64,000 nucleotides of DNA, taken from NCBI RefSeq assembly GCF_000013345.1, contig NC_007777.1, positions 3,782,001 through 3,846,000 of the forward strand. The letters run 5' to 3'. Positions 1 to 12,452 of the stretch are shown here, piece after piece. Made by a program: the position numbers and the translations under genes. Source of the DNA: Frankia casuarinae. GTDB lineage: Bacteria; Actinomycetota; Actinomycetes; Frankiales; Frankiaceae. Position 1 is the first letter of the stretch, and each line of letters opens with the position of its first letter. The notes under the pieces were generated by a model. The model ran no database searches. It had not been told where the DNA came from and worked only from the letters and a program-made list of their open reading frames with translations.

Positions 1-1394
1 GGGCACCGGGCGGGCCGTCGGCAGTCCGCGCAGGCCAGTGACGGCTGGTATCCCCTCCTCGGCACCTGGACCAGTACCGGCAGACCGGCCGCCAGCGCAT
101 CCCGGGCGGTCCGCACCGCGAGGGAGGGCAGCCTCGCCGCCCGGGCGGCGGGGTCACGGGCGTGTTCGAGGTCGGAGCCGGTGGCCTCGACCCGGGGAGC
201 CAGCGCGCGCACCTGCTCCCGGGGCGGCACCACCGGGTGCGCCCACCCCGTGCGCACCAGCGCCTCGGCATCCGTCGACGGGCAGAACCCGCCGATCACG
301 AGCGCGCACCCCTGGAGCCGGGAGCGCAGGACGGCGACGTCTCGGGCGTGCGGGTACGGGGCCAACGGCTCGGCATGCAGGTCGTCACCGTCATCCCACA
401 CCACCACCAGGCCAAGCTCGGCCACGGGCGCGAACATCGCCGCGCGGGTACCCACCACCGCCCGCGCCTGTCCGCGGCTGACCGCGAGGAACGCGCGATA
501 TCGCCGGGCCGGGCCGAGATCGGCCCGCAGTGCGACGGTGGTCTCCCGACCGACCGCGGCGACCATCGCCGCCTCGACCCGGTCGACATCACGATGATCG
601 GGTACGACGACGAGTACGCCGCGACCGGACACCGCCGTGGCGGCGGCCGCGGCGGCGATCATCTCCGGCCAGGCGGGGCCGGGCGGGGCCCACCAGACCG
701 CCCTTGGTGACCTGCCCGCCGCCAGGGCGGTGAGCAGCGACGGCCCCGTGGGATAGCGGCCCCACTCGCCGGGTTCCGGCGGCACGGCCTCAAGCCCCGG
801 TGAGACAGCCGCAGGCCCCGGCGAAACGACCTCGGGCCTCGGTGAGGCGGCCTCCGCCCGGCCGTGGCGGGGAGGCACGGCGAGCCGGAGGACGTCGGCC
901 AGCGTGCCGGCGTAACGATCGGCAACCGCGCGGGCGAGTTTCGCGACGGGCTCGGACAGCACAGGCTCCGGCGAGATCGACCGGGCCAGCGGCGCGAGCT
1001 GACCGGAATGGTCGGAACTCTCGCGACGCTCCAGCACGAACCCGTCGACCAGCCGGCCCGCGAACCGGACCCGGACCCGGGATCCCGGCACCGCCAGGTC
1101 AGCCAGGTCCGCCGGCACGAGGTAGTCGAAGGGACGGTCGAGATGGGCGAGCGCAGTGTCGACGGCAACCCGCGCCACCGGCAGCCGCGCGGCGAGCGGC
1201 CGCGGCGAACCGGAACCCGCGGAGCGCGAAACCCCCGACCGGGCACCCCCCGGCCCGGCCGCTGCCCGGCCGGCCGCTGCCCGGCCGGCCGCTGCCCGGC
1301 CGGCCGCTGCCCGGCCGACCTCTGCCCGGCCGACCTCTGCCCGGCCGACCTCTGACGGGCTGAGGCCGGGGAGGGTGCCGGGGTGCTCGGTCAT
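1..1394 (-). CDS. priA: Primosomal protein N' PriA, 3'-truncated by window edge
   Basis: Replication-restart factor of the PriA family; the visible part is the first 464 codons, and the gene runs off base 1. An ATG at 1394 opens the frame. After an Ala/Arg-rich tail of about 75 residues containing the repeat at 1261-1350, the 3'-DNA-binding domain begins (ARVAVDTALAHLDRPFDYLVP). Near the edge the first zinc ligands appear (SLACADCRRPARC). The helicase core is degenerate: the Walker A loop reads WAPPGPAWPE instead of GxTGSGKT and the DEEH box reads WDDGDDLH. This loss is known for actinobacterial PriA proteins, which are thought to lack helicase activity. The start could instead lie after the repeat tail. 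It sits downstream of metK on the same strand, with a 128-nt gap. Confidence 0.88.
   Translation of the reverse strand, partial: MTEHPGTLPGLSPSEVGRAEVGRAEVGRAAAGRAAAGRAAAGRAAAGPGGARSGVSRSAGSGSPRPLAARLPVARVAVDTALAHLDRPFDYLVPADLADLAVPGSRVRVRFAGRLVDGFVLERRESSDHSGQLAPLARSISPEPVLSEPVAKLARAVADRYAGTLADVLRLAVPPRHGRAEAASPRPEVVSPGPAAVSPGLEAVPPEPGEWGRYPTGPSLLTALAAGRSPRAVWWAPPGPAWPEMIAAAAAATAVSGRGVLVVVPDHRDVDRVEAAMVAAVGRETTVALRADLGPARRYRAFLAVSRGQARAVVGTRAAMFAPVAELGLVVVWDDGDDLHAEPLAPYPHARDVAVLRSRLQGCALVIGGFCPSTDAEALVRTGWAHPVVPPREQVRALAPRVEATGSDLEHARDPAARAARLPSLAVRTARDALAAGLPVLVQVPRRGYQPSLACADCRRPARC
1261..1350. repeat. 15-bp tandem repeat, 6 units, in priA N-terminus
   Basis: Six consecutive 15-bp units (gctgcccggccggcc, later variants with t at position 1 and a at position 13) encode repeated GRAAA/GRAEV pentapeptides before the first PriA domain. 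The unit keeps the reading frame. Confidence 0.95.
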
Positions 1395-1522
1395 GACGGC
1401 ATTCGTACCAGCCGCCTACGACATCCTCCATCCCCGTTCCCTCGCCGGAACAGCGACCGGCGGGACAGGGGCCCCGGGAGGGGCCGGGGAGATCCCACGG
1501 GGGCCGAGGGAGGAGCGTCGGG

Positions 1523-2719
1523 TCAGCCCTTGACGGCGCGCTGGAGAGCCTCGGCGCGTGCGGTGGACTCCCAGGTGAAATCGAGCTCGGGGCGACCGAA
1601 GTGGCCGTAGGCGGCCGTCTGGGCGTAGACCGGCCGCAGCAGGTCCAGATCCCGGATGATCGCGGCGGGACGGAGGTCGAACACGCTCGTCACCGCGTCC
1701 TGGATCTGGATGTCCGGGACGGTTCCGGTGCCGAAGGTCTCCACGAACAGGCCGACCGGCTGCGCCTTGCCGATCGCGTACGCCACCTGGACCTCGCAGC
1801 GGCTGGCGAGACCCGCGGCGACGACGTTCTTGGCGACCCAGCGCATCGCGTACGCGGCGGAGCGGTCGACCTTGGATGGGTCCTTGCCGGAGAAGGCACC
1901 ACCGCCGTGGCGGGCGTAACCGCCGTAGGTGTCGACGATGATCTTACGGCCGGTCAGGCCGGCGTCACCCATCGGGCCGCCGATCTCGAACCGGCCGGTC
2001 GGGTTGACCAGCAGCCGGCGACCCTCGGTGGCGATCTCGAGCAGGGCCAGCTCCGGCTCGACGACGTACTCGGCGATGTCCGGCGCGAGCAGGGTGTCCA
2101 GGTCGATGTCGGCGGCGTGCTGCGAGGAGACGACGACCGTGTCGAGCCGGGCCGGCTTCCCGTCGACGTACTCGATGGTCACCTGGGTCTTGCCGTCCGG
2201 GCGCAGGTAGCCGATCTGGCCCTCCTTGCGGACCGCGGACAGCCGCCTGGCGAGGCGGTGCGCCAGCGCGATCGGCAGCGGCATGAGCTCGGGGGTCTCG
2301 TCGCAGGCGAACCCGAACATCAGGCCCTGGTCGCCGGCGCCCTGCCGGTCGAACTCGTCGTCGGCGGAACCCTCGACGCGAGTCTCGTGCGCCGTGTCGA
2401 CGCCCTGGGCGATGTCCGGGGACTGCGCGCCGATCGACACGCTGACGCCGCAGGACGCGCCGTCGAAGCCCTTCTTGGAGGAGTCGTAACCGATCTCCAG
2501 GATGCGCTCGCGGACGACGGAGGCGATGTCGACGTAGGTCTTCGTGGTGACCTCGCCGGCGACGTGGACCTGACCCGTCGTGATGAGCGTCTCCACGGCG
2601 ACCCGGCTCTTCGGGTCATCCTTGATCATGGCATCGAGAATCGAGTCGCTGATCTGATCGGCGATCTTGTCCGGATGCCCCTCGGTGACGGACTCGGACG
2701 TGAACAGGCGCGTCGCCAC
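1523..2719 (-). CDS. metK: S-adenosylmethionine synthase MetK
   Basis: Makes S-adenosylmethionine from methionine and ATP in the cytosol. The 398-residue length is normal for the family. Signature segments are intact: the ATP-binding GHPDKIADQ near residue 14, [10 protein letters not shown] near residue 127, and the Gly-rich loop [19 protein letters not shown] near residue 255, which binds phosphate and potassium. Translation starts at a GTG (2717-2719). It follows coaBC after a 41-nt gap on the same strand, so the two may be cotranscribed; the order gmk-rpoZ-coaBC-metK-priA is conserved in actinobacteria. Confidence 0.97.
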
Positions 2720-2760
2720 TGGACTAACCCCCTGGGTGATCCGGCTGATTCCGACGAAGC

Positions 2761-4080
2761 TTACCGAGGTGCCGCGAGGGGTACACGTAGCGCCTCCGCG
2801 GGCGTTCCATCGGTCCGATCGGCCGTGAGGCCGACCACGAGGTCGAGGATCCGATGCGCGAGGAGGTCCTTGCTCGTGTGCTCGATCGCCGTCTCGCCAC
2901 CGCGGGGGTCCAGTACCACGGCGGCGTTGTGTTCCACCTCGAATCCGAGGCCGGCGCCGACCTCGTTGACCACGAGCAGGTCGACCGGCTTGCGCGCCAG
3001 TTTGGCCCGGGCGTGGTCGAGTACCCCACCGCCGGGACCGCCGGTCTCGGCCGCGAAACCGACGAGGACCTGACGGGGCCGGCGGTTCGCCAGCAGCTCG
3101 GCCAACACGTCGGGATTCGCCACGAGCGGGATGGAGCCCGGGGCCGCGGACTCCTTCTTGATCTTGTAGGCCTGCGGCGCCCCGGGGCGGAAGTCAGCGA
3201 CCGCGGCCGCCATGACGACCACGTCCGCCGAGGGCGCGACCTCGTGGACCCGATCGCGCAGCTGCGCCGCGGAGGTGACCGGGATCGTGCGGGCGCCGGC
3301 GACCTCGGGCAGCGCGACGTTCGCCGCCACCACCGTGACGGAGGCTCCCCGCACCACGGCAGCCCTGGCCACGGCGTACCCCTGACGGCCGCTCGAGGCG
3401 TTGCCGAGGAACCGGACGGGGTCGAGGTACTCCCGGGTGCCGCCGGCCGTGACCAGGACATGCCGGCCGGCAAGATCGGGCCGCACCCCGGCCGCACCCC
3501 GGGCCAGCACCGCCATGCCGAGCGCGGCGATCTCCGCTGGCTCTGGCAGGCGACCCGGACCCGAGTCGGCGCCGGTCAGCCGGCCCACCGCCGGCTCAAC
3601 CACCACCGCTCCCCGCGCCCGCAGGGTCGCCACGTTCGCCCGGGTGGCCGGGTGCTGCCACATCTCGGTGTGCATCGCCGGCGCGTAGACGACCGGGCAG
3701 GTCGCCGTCAGCAGGGTGCCGGTGAGCAGGTCGTCGGCGCGCCCGGCGGCCGCGCGGGCCATCAGGTCCGCGGTGGCTGGCGCGACGAGGACGAGGTCGG
3801 CCTCGCGGCCGATCCGGACATGGGCGACCTCGTCCGCATCGTCCCACACGTCCGTGGTGACCGGGTTTCCCGACAGCGCAGCCCAAGTCGTCGCGCCGAC
3901 GAACCGCAGCGCCGACGGCGTGGGCACCACCCGGACCTCGTGGCCGGACTCGGTGAACCGGCGGAGCACCTCCACCGCCTTGTAGGCGGCGATGCCGCCC
4001 GCCACACCGAGCACGACCCGGGGACGCCGAGGGTCGGACAACCCGGTGCCGGAGCGCTCCGCATCGGGCATCTCGGTCAT
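2761..4080 (-). CDS. coaBC: Bifunctional phosphopantothenoylcysteine decarboxylase/phosphopantothenate-cysteine ligase
   Basis: Carries out two consecutive steps of coenzyme A synthesis: ligation of cysteine to 4'-phosphopantothenate (CoaB) and decarboxylation of the product (CoaC). The N-terminal half is the FMN-dependent CoaC domain ([10 protein letters not shown] near residue 24, [11 protein letters not shown] near residue 135). The C-terminal half is CoaB, with the nucleotide-binding [18 protein letters not shown] segment near residue 210, AAAVADFRP near residue 290 and the KIKKES substrate-binding motif. Its 439 residues match other actinobacterial CoaBC proteins. It lies 9 nt downstream of rpoZ and is almost certainly cotranscribed with it. 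Confidence 0.96.
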   Translation of the reverse strand: MTEMPDAERSGTGLSDPRRPRVVLGVAGGIAAYKAVEVLRRFTESGHEVRVVPTPSALRFVGATTWAALSGNPVTTDVWDDADEVAHVRIGREADLVLVAPATADLMARAAAGRADDLLTGTLLTATCPVVYAPAMHTEMWQHPATRANVATLRARGAVVVEPAVGRLTGADSGPGRLPEPAEIAALGMAVLARGAAGVRPDLAGRHVLVTAGGTREYLDPVRFLGNASSGRQGYAVARAAVVRGASVTVVAANVALPEVAGARTIPVTSAAQLRDRVHEVAPSADVVVMAAAVADFRPGAPQAYKIKKESAAPGSIPLVANPDVLAELLANRRPRQVLVGFAAETGGPGGGVLDHARAKLARKPVDLLVVNEVGAGLGFEVEHNAAVVLDPRGGETAIEHTSKDLLAHRILDLVVGLTADRTDGTPAEALRVPLAAPR

Positions 4081-4089
4081 CGTCCTACA

Positions 4090-4374
4090 TCAGGAGACCG
4101 GCGGGAGGCTGTCGGCGACGGTCTCGTGGGTGAGCAGGCCGGCGTTGATCTCACGCAACGCGATCGACAGCGGCTTCTCCTGCGCGTTGGTCGTCTCGAC
4201 CAGCGGGCCGACGTACTCCAGCAGACCCTCGCCGAGCTGCGAGTAGTAGGCGTTGATCTGACGAGCTCGCTTCGCCGCGTAGATGACCAGGCTGTACTTC
4301 GAGTCGGTCGCCTCGAGGAGCTCGTCGATGGGGGGGTTGGTGATGCCTTCGGGATGGGCGGCGGTACCGGCCAC
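4090..4374 (-). CDS. rpoZ: RNA polymerase omega subunit
   Basis: Small omega subunit that helps fold and assemble the beta' subunit of RNA polymerase. I place the start at the GTG at 4374, giving 94 residues beginning [10 protein letters not shown]: a strong Shine-Dalgarno (GGAAGGAC) lies just upstream, and the family-like sequence starts there ([19 protein letters not shown], then [12 protein letters not shown]). The frame stays open to 4545, but that extension is only translated 16-bp repeat and should not be included. The C-terminal part ([16 protein letters not shown]) is typical. Neighbours are gmk upstream and coaBC 9 nt downstream. Confidence 0.93.
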   Translation of the reverse strand: MAGTAAHPEGITNPPIDELLEATDSKYSLVIYAAKRARQINAYYSQLGEGLLEYVGPLVETTNAQEKPLSIALREINAGLLTHETVADSLPPVS

Positions 4375-4470
4375 GATGTCCTTCCGGAATGGGACGTCCA
4401 AGGCGGCTGCGCCGTCCGGACAGTGCGGAGCGCAGGCTACGCGGGGGCAGGGCGGGCTGCGCGGAGGAGG

Positions 4471-4550
4471 CTGTACGGCATGTGGGCTGTACGGCATGTG
4501 GGCTGTACGGCATGTGGGCTGTACGGCATGTGGGCTGTACGGCATGTGGG
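4471..4550. repeat. 16-bp tandem repeat, 5 perfect units, in the gmk-rpoZ gap
   Basis: Five identical copies of ctgtacggcatgtggg run head to tail, followed by half a sixth copy to 4558. The array lies between the gmk stop and the rpoZ start, about 100 bp upstream of rpoZ, so it is transcribed if the two genes share an operon. The 16-bp unit does not keep a frame, which suits non-coding DNA. Confidence 0.97.
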
Positions 4551-4593
4551 CTGTACGGAGATGCCGGCTGCGCGGGCGACCGGTGGGCCGGAC

Positions 4594-5148
4594 CTACGAG
4601 CCGATCATCAATGCTACCAAGCGGGCTGCCGCGGACCGCACGTCGTCGTTCACGATCACGTCGTCGAACTCCGTCTCGGCCGCGAGTTCGATGCGCGCCC
4701 GGTCCAGCCTGCGGGCGATGACCTCGGGTGACTCGGTCCCCCGACCGGTCAGCCGACGGACGAGCTCGTCGAAGGTGGGCGGGGCGAGGAAGACGAAACG
4801 GGCCTGTGGCATCGCCGAGCGCACCTGCCGGGCGCCCAGCAGCTCGATCTCCAGCAGGCAGGGCACACCCGCGGCGAGCCTTTCGAGAAGCGGACGGCGG
4901 GGGGTGCCGTAGGCGTGTCCGGCAAACATCGCGTGCTCGACGAACTCCCCGGCCTTGACCATCCGGGCGAACTCCTCGGCGTCGACGAAGTGGTACTCGA
5001 CACCGTCAGTCTCACCCGGACGCGGTGGCCGCGTGGTGGCGCTGACCGAGACCCAGACCTCGGGGTGACGTTCCCGGACTGCCGCGACGACGGTGTCCTT
5101 CCCGACTCCGGACGGCCCGGACAGCACTGTAAGACCCATGGGCACCAC
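4594..5148 (-). CDS. gmk: Guanylate kinase
   Basis: Phosphorylates GMP to GDP with ATP, an essential purine step. The P-loop GPSGVGKDT lies near residue 10, followed by the GMP-binding segment ([13 protein letters not shown], then [12 protein letters not shown]) and the lid region. The 184-residue length is standard. Start codons at 5148 (GTG), 5145 (GTG) and 5139 (ATG) are all in frame; an AGAGG about 7-10 nt upstream favours one of the GTGs, while the ATG gives [11 protein letters not shown], which also looks natural. The gene lies between mihF and rpoZ, as in M. tuberculosis. Confidence 0.96.
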   Translation of the reverse strand: MVPMGLTVLSGPSGVGKDTVVAAVRERHPEVWVSVSATTRPPRPGETDGVEYHFVDAEEFARMVKAGEFVEHAMFAGHAYGTPRRPLLERLAAGVPCLLEIELLGARQVRSAMPQARFVFLAPPTFDELVRRLTGRGTESPEVIARRLDRARIELAAETEFDDVIVNDDVRSAAARLVALMIGS

Positions 5149-5364
5149 GATAGGACCTCTCAGTCAGTCGGCGCGCACCCGGTCATCAGTCCCCAGAGGA
5201 CACGAGGACGGGACTGGTTTCCCGGGGACGGCCGGATCGGGGGAGGTTAAAGAAATGCCGCCCCCCGATCCGACCGGAAGGAAGGGCAACATCGCCGGAA
5301 GAATGTGAGTGACGCCACCCTCCCGTCAACGCCGCTACCCGCCGTAACCATGATCCGGGCTGGC

Positions 5365-5383
5365 GGAGTGGTTTTCCCACTCC
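5365..5383 (-). terminator. Hairpin after mihF
   Basis: GGAGTGG and CCACTCC (7-bp arms, 5-nt loop) lie 6 nt beyond the mihF stop codon on its downstream side. No U-tract follows, as is usual in actinobacteria. It probably ends or attenuates mihF transcription. Confidence 0.5.
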
Positions 5384-5389
5384 ACCGGA

Positions 5390-5707
5390 TCAGGCCATGC
5401 CGAACTCCTCGAGGAGTGCGGCACGCTGCTTGGCGCCGAGTCCTCGCAGTCGGCGGGTCGGACTGATCCCGAGCCGTTCCCGGATCTTCTGGGCGCGTAC
5501 GCGCCCCACTCCGGGAAGCGACTCAAGAACAGCCGAAACCTTCATCTTGCCGACGACCTCATCAGCCTCGGCCTGTTCCAGGACGGCGGCCAGCGTGGTC
5601 TCCGCCTTCTTCAACCGCTCCTTGAGTTCCGCACGCTGCTTACGAGCCAACGCTGCTTTCTCGAGGGCGGCGGCCCTCTGCTCGGGCGTTAGGGGCGGCA
5701 GGGGCAC
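5390..5707 (-). CDS. mihF: Actinobacterial integration host factor mIHF
   Basis: Nucleoid-associated DNA-binding protein specific to actinobacteria, unrelated to HU/IHF of enterics. The N-terminal part is a charged helix (LTPEQRAAALEKAALARKQRAELKE, given here in outline) and the C-terminal half carries the helix-two-turn-helix with LESLPGVGRVRAQKIRERLGI near residues 63-83, which contacts DNA. Length is 105 residues, as in Streptomyces and Mycobacterium. The start is a GTG at 5707. Its place directly upstream of gmk, and downstream of pyrF, matches conserved synteny. A promoter-like sequence lies about 75 nt upstream. Confidence 0.94.
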   Translation of the reverse strand: MPLPPLTPEQRAAALEKAALARKQRAELKERLKKAETTLAAVLEQAEADEVVGKMKVSAVLESLPGVGRVRAQKIRERLGISPTRRLRGLGAKQRAALLEEFGMA

Positions 5708-5781
5708 GGGTACGCCTCCTCAATTCGGTGATCGCGCCGCGCAAACTAGCGAGGAAGGGACTCCTCAGTCCAGCCTTGGCC

Positions 5782-5810
5782 ATAACACTCTGATGCGAAC
5801 ATATTGTCAG
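5782..5810 (-). promoter_or_regulatory. Candidate mihF promoter
   Basis: On the minus strand CTGACA and TGTTAT are separated by 17 nt, in an AT-rich patch about 75 nt before the mihF start. This resembles a vegetative sigma promoter. No other evidence. Confidence 0.35.
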
Positions 5811-5934
5811 CACAAGAGAAGGCTTTGACGGACGAAAGGGGTGGCCCACTCGTGCCGCACCCTTTCGGTCTACGGCGGCCCCACCGTACCGCTTCGTACC
5901 GCACCAGGACGAACACACCCTGGTCCCATCGGCG

Positions 5935-6755
5935 TCACAGCAGGTCAGCAGCCCTGCCGGCAGCGCTGAGACCTGCGGCGATGGCCCTCGCGGCGACCCC
6001 GGGGTCGGGCGCACCGGTGATCGGGCGACCCACCACGACCAGGTCAGAACCCCCCACAAGGGCAGCTTCCGGCGTCGCGGTTCGGGCCTGATCGCCGGTT
6101 TCCGACCCCGCCGGTCGCACGCCTGGAGTGATGAGAGTCACATTGCTACCAAGCTCCATACGGACCATTCGAACCTCCCGCGGACTGCACACCAGGGTGC
6201 GCGCACCGGCTTCGACCGCAAGCACGGCGAGCCTGCGGACGGCGTCGGAAGGGGGTCCGGCGAGCCCGATCGCGCTGAGCGCCGCCACATCCAGCGAGGT
6301 GAGTACGGTCACGACGGCTACCTCGACATCCGGGGCCGCCTCGATCGCCGCACGTATCATCGCCGCCCCCCCAGCCGCATGCACGGTCACGAAACGAGGG
6401 CCCAACGGGGTGATTGAGCGCATTCCCCCGGCGACCGTGGCGGGAATGTCGTGCAGTTTGAGATCGAGGAACAACTCCGGGGCACTCCCGGTGCCGCCCG
6501 CGGCGACCGCCGCGCCGCCGGCCCCGGCGAGCACGCCGGCCGCGCGCAGCGCCGTCACGATTGCCGGGCCCTCCCGGTAGAACAGCTCCAGACCGATCTT
6601 CAGCACGGCCACGGTGGGGGCGACCGCGGCGGCCCAGCGCAGCGCGGTCGCGGCGTCCGGGGCATCCAGCGCGACCGCCAGCGGCGCCCGGCCCCGCGGC
6701 GGGGTGAAGCGGGGCGCGGCCGCGCTCCTCCCGCCGGAGCTCCTCCGGCCGGCGC

Positions 6756-6759
<4 letters not shown>
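5935..6759 (-). CDS. pyrF: Orotidine 5'-phosphate decarboxylase
   Basis: Last enzyme of UMP synthesis, decarboxylating OMP. The catalytic Asp-Lys-Asp array is present as [11 protein letters not shown] near residue 98, followed by the phosphate-binding [10 protein letters not shown] and the final [14 protein letters not shown]. This DxKxxDI form is the type 1 pattern rather than the DAKRGDIG type 2 pattern that I expect from mycobacterial homologues. The 274-residue protein has an Arg/Gly-rich N-terminal tail of about 25 residues and an Ala/Gly-rich insertion near residue 78. Its ATG overlaps the carB stop by 4 nt, so it is translationally coupled as the last gene of the pyr operon. Confidence 0.95.
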
Positions 6760-10134
<3,375 letters not shown>

Positions 10135-10148
<14 letters not shown>

Positions 10149-11400
10149 GACCGGCCTCCCGCACAGATCGCTCACTCCGCTCCCGGCCACCCTCCCGGGT
10201 GTCCGCCATCAAAGCGCGGAACCGCTCGAACAACGGGGAGGCATCATGCGGCCCCGGCGCGGCCTCCGGATGGAACTGCACGCTGAAGGCCGGCACGTCC
10301 AGACACTCCAATCCCTCGACGACGTTGTCGTTGAGGCCGCGGTGGCTGACCACCACCCGGCCGAACGGGGTGTCGGTCACCCCGGTGAGCGGCGCCCGCA
10401 CGGCGAAGCCGTGGTTCTGGCTGGTGACCGCGATCCGCCCGGTCGCCATATCCCCGACCGGCTGGTTCACGCCGCGGTGGCCGTAGGTGAGCTTGTACGT
10501 CTCGAAGCCAAGAGCGCGGGCCAGCAGCTGGTGCCCGAAACAGATCCCGAACACCGGGACACCGGCCCGCAGCACCGTCCGCAGCGCGTCAACCGCATAG
10601 TCCGCCGCCGCCGGATCGCCGGGACCGTTCGACAGGAACACCCCGTCCGGTTCCAGCGCCAGCAGCTGTTCGCCGGTGGTGCGGGCCGGCAGCACATGCA
10701 CCTCGCAGCCCAGCGCGGCCATGGCGGCCGGCGTCGCGCGCTTGATGCCGAGATCGAGCGCGGCGACCTTGAACAGCGCGGCGCCCGCCACCGCCTCCAC
10801 CACATAGGGGGTAGGGGTGGAGACCCGGGGCGCGAGATCCGCGCCGAGCATCTCCGGGGAGGCGCGGACCCGGTCGAGCAGGGCGTCGAGCGCCGCCGCC
10901 CGCTCGCCGTCCGCGCCGGAACCCGGGCCCGGGCCGACCGGGCCACCGTCGGCGTCGGCGTCGGCGTCGGCGTCGAGCACGCTGCTGATCCCGCACCGCA
11001 TCGAGCCGAGCTCACGCAGGTGACGGGTCAGCGCCCGGGTGTCGATCCCGCTGATCCCCACCACACCGGCCGCGGCCAGCTCGTCGTCGAGCGTGCCCCG
11101 GGCGCGCCAGTTGGAGGCCCGCCGGGCGGGGTCACGCACGACGAACCCGGCGACCTGGATCCGCTCGGACTCGTAGTCCTCGTCGTTGACGCCGGTGTTG
11201 CCGATGTGCGGGGCGGTCATGATGACGACTTGGCCGTGGAACGACGGATCGCTCAGCGTCTCCTGGTAGCCGGTCATCCCGGTGGAGAACACGGCCTCGC
11301 CGAAGGTCTCGCCGATCGCCCCGTACGCCTCGCCGACGAAGCTGCGACCGTCCTCCAGCATCAGGACCGCTCGCGTCGGCGTCGTGGTGGGAGTGCTCAC
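10135..11400 (-). CDS. carA: Carbamoyl phosphate synthase small (glutamine amidotransferase) subunit
   Basis: Hydrolyses glutamine and channels ammonia to CarB. The N-terminal CPSase domain ([29 protein letters not shown]) is followed by a class I amidotransferase domain with the nucleophile Cys in [14 protein letters not shown] and the catalytic His in [13 protein letters not shown]. The 421 residues slightly exceed the usual length: a linker insertion near residue 143 contains Asp-Ala repeats encoded by four gtcggc hexamers (10948-10971), and the C-terminus has an extra Arg/Glu-rich tail. It starts 4 nt inside the end of the preceding gene, so it is coupled. Confidence 0.96.
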
Positions 11401-12452
11401 CGATCCTCCTTCAGCCTGTTGACCTCACCGAGCGGTGAGGTCAACGGGTCGACCGACGACCAGCCGGGGTCAGACTGATCAAGCTGTTCCGGGTCCACCC
11501 ACCCGGGGTCCGATTCCGGATCCGCCGGCCACTGATCGGGATGACGCCGCTCGGGGTGGCGCGGGTCGGAGCGGCGCGGGTCGGGGTGACCCTCATCCTG
11601 GTGTCGCCGATCGGGGAGTCGCTGGTCCGAGCGCCACCGCTCCGCGTAGAGCCGCCGGTCGGCGGGCACCGCCCGCTCGCCGCGGGCCTGGGCCCGCTCC
11701 CCCCGGGAACGCAGCCGAGGGCCGGTCCGGATCGCCGGCATCTCCTCGGTCGGTTGTCCGGAACCCGGCCGCTGCCCGGACCGGCCCACCGGCCCGGGGC
11801 CGGGCGCGACGGCCCGGGGCCGGATCCGCGGGCGGATCCGCGGTACCGCGTGCGGCGAGGTGACGTCGCCCGGTGCCAGATGCGCGGGCGGGGGGCCGAT
11901 CAGGTCGTGGACGGCGCGCACCACCTTGGGCTGGCGGGCACGGTCCTCACCGCGGAAACCGGTCTCCAACTCGTGCCCGCCGAACGACCACGCGATGACG
12001 ATCAGACGCCCGGGGGCGGAGACCTTGCCGGCGTGCGCCCGCTCCAGGCGGGCACCGCGGACGGCCTCGCGCGGGATCCAGAACGCCTCGCCGGGGCGGT
12101 CCACCCGCACCCCGGTCTCGTACACGCTGACGTAGCCGCCGGCCCGCCCGCCCAGCCCGCGGGCGGCGATCCATTCCAGCCAGTGCCCGGCGTCGACGGT
12201 GCCGAGGTACATCCCGCGCAGCGGAGCGGCGAACACCGTGCCTGGTTCCGCCGGCGGGACGGGCAGCTCGGGAAGGTCCTCCTCCTGACGCTCGGCCCGG
12301 TTGCGCCACGCCCGTCGCATCGAACCGACCGCCGCGACGAACACCAGCAACAGGCCAAGCAGGAGAAGCAGGTGCAGCCCCAGGCGATCCGGCGCCCGGT
12401 CCAGGGCGACGGCGGGCCCGGCGGCCGACAGGGCGGCGCGCGAAACAGTCAT
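11397..12452 (-). CDS. PH-like domain membrane protein of the pyr operon
   Basis: Unknown function. The ATG at 12452 overlaps the pyrC stop by 4 nt, so the longer frame to 12584 is unlikely. One transmembrane segment (residues about 24-42, LHLLLLLGLLLVFVAAVG) is followed by a cytosolic PH-like domain of roughly 120 residues (YVSVYETGVRVDRPGEAFWIPREAVRGARLER) and then a long Arg/Pro/Asp-rich disordered tail of about 170 residues. A membrane protein sits between pyrC and carA in the same place in M. tuberculosis (Rv1382), so the position is conserved even though the role is not known. Tail length looks unusually large. Confidence 0.8.
   Translation of the reverse strand: MTVSRAALSAAGPAVALDRAPDRLGLHLLLLLGLLLVFVAAVGSMRRAWRNRAERQEEDLPELPVPPAEPGTVFAAPLRGMYLGTVDAGHWLEWIAARGLGGRAGGYVSVYETGVRVDRPGEAFWIPREAVRGARLERAHAGKVSAPGRLIVIAWSFGGHELETGFRGEDRARQPKVVRAVHDLIGPPPAHLAPGDVTSPHAVPRIRPRIRPRAVAPGPGPVGRSGQRPGSGQPTEEMPAIRTGPRLRSRGERAQARGERAVPADRRLYAERWRSDQRLPDRRHQDEGHPDPRRSDPRHPERRHPDQWPADPESDPGWVDPEQLDQSDPGWSSVDPLTSPLGEVNRLKEDR

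Noticed and set aside
4375-4545. Longer N-terminus for rpoZ
   Set aside because: It translates the 16-bp array; the strong ribosome site and family start are at the GTG at 4374.
4471-4550. CRISPR-like array
   Set aside because: Repeats are directly adjacent, 16 bp, with no spacers and no cas genes; all other arrays in the window are the same kind.
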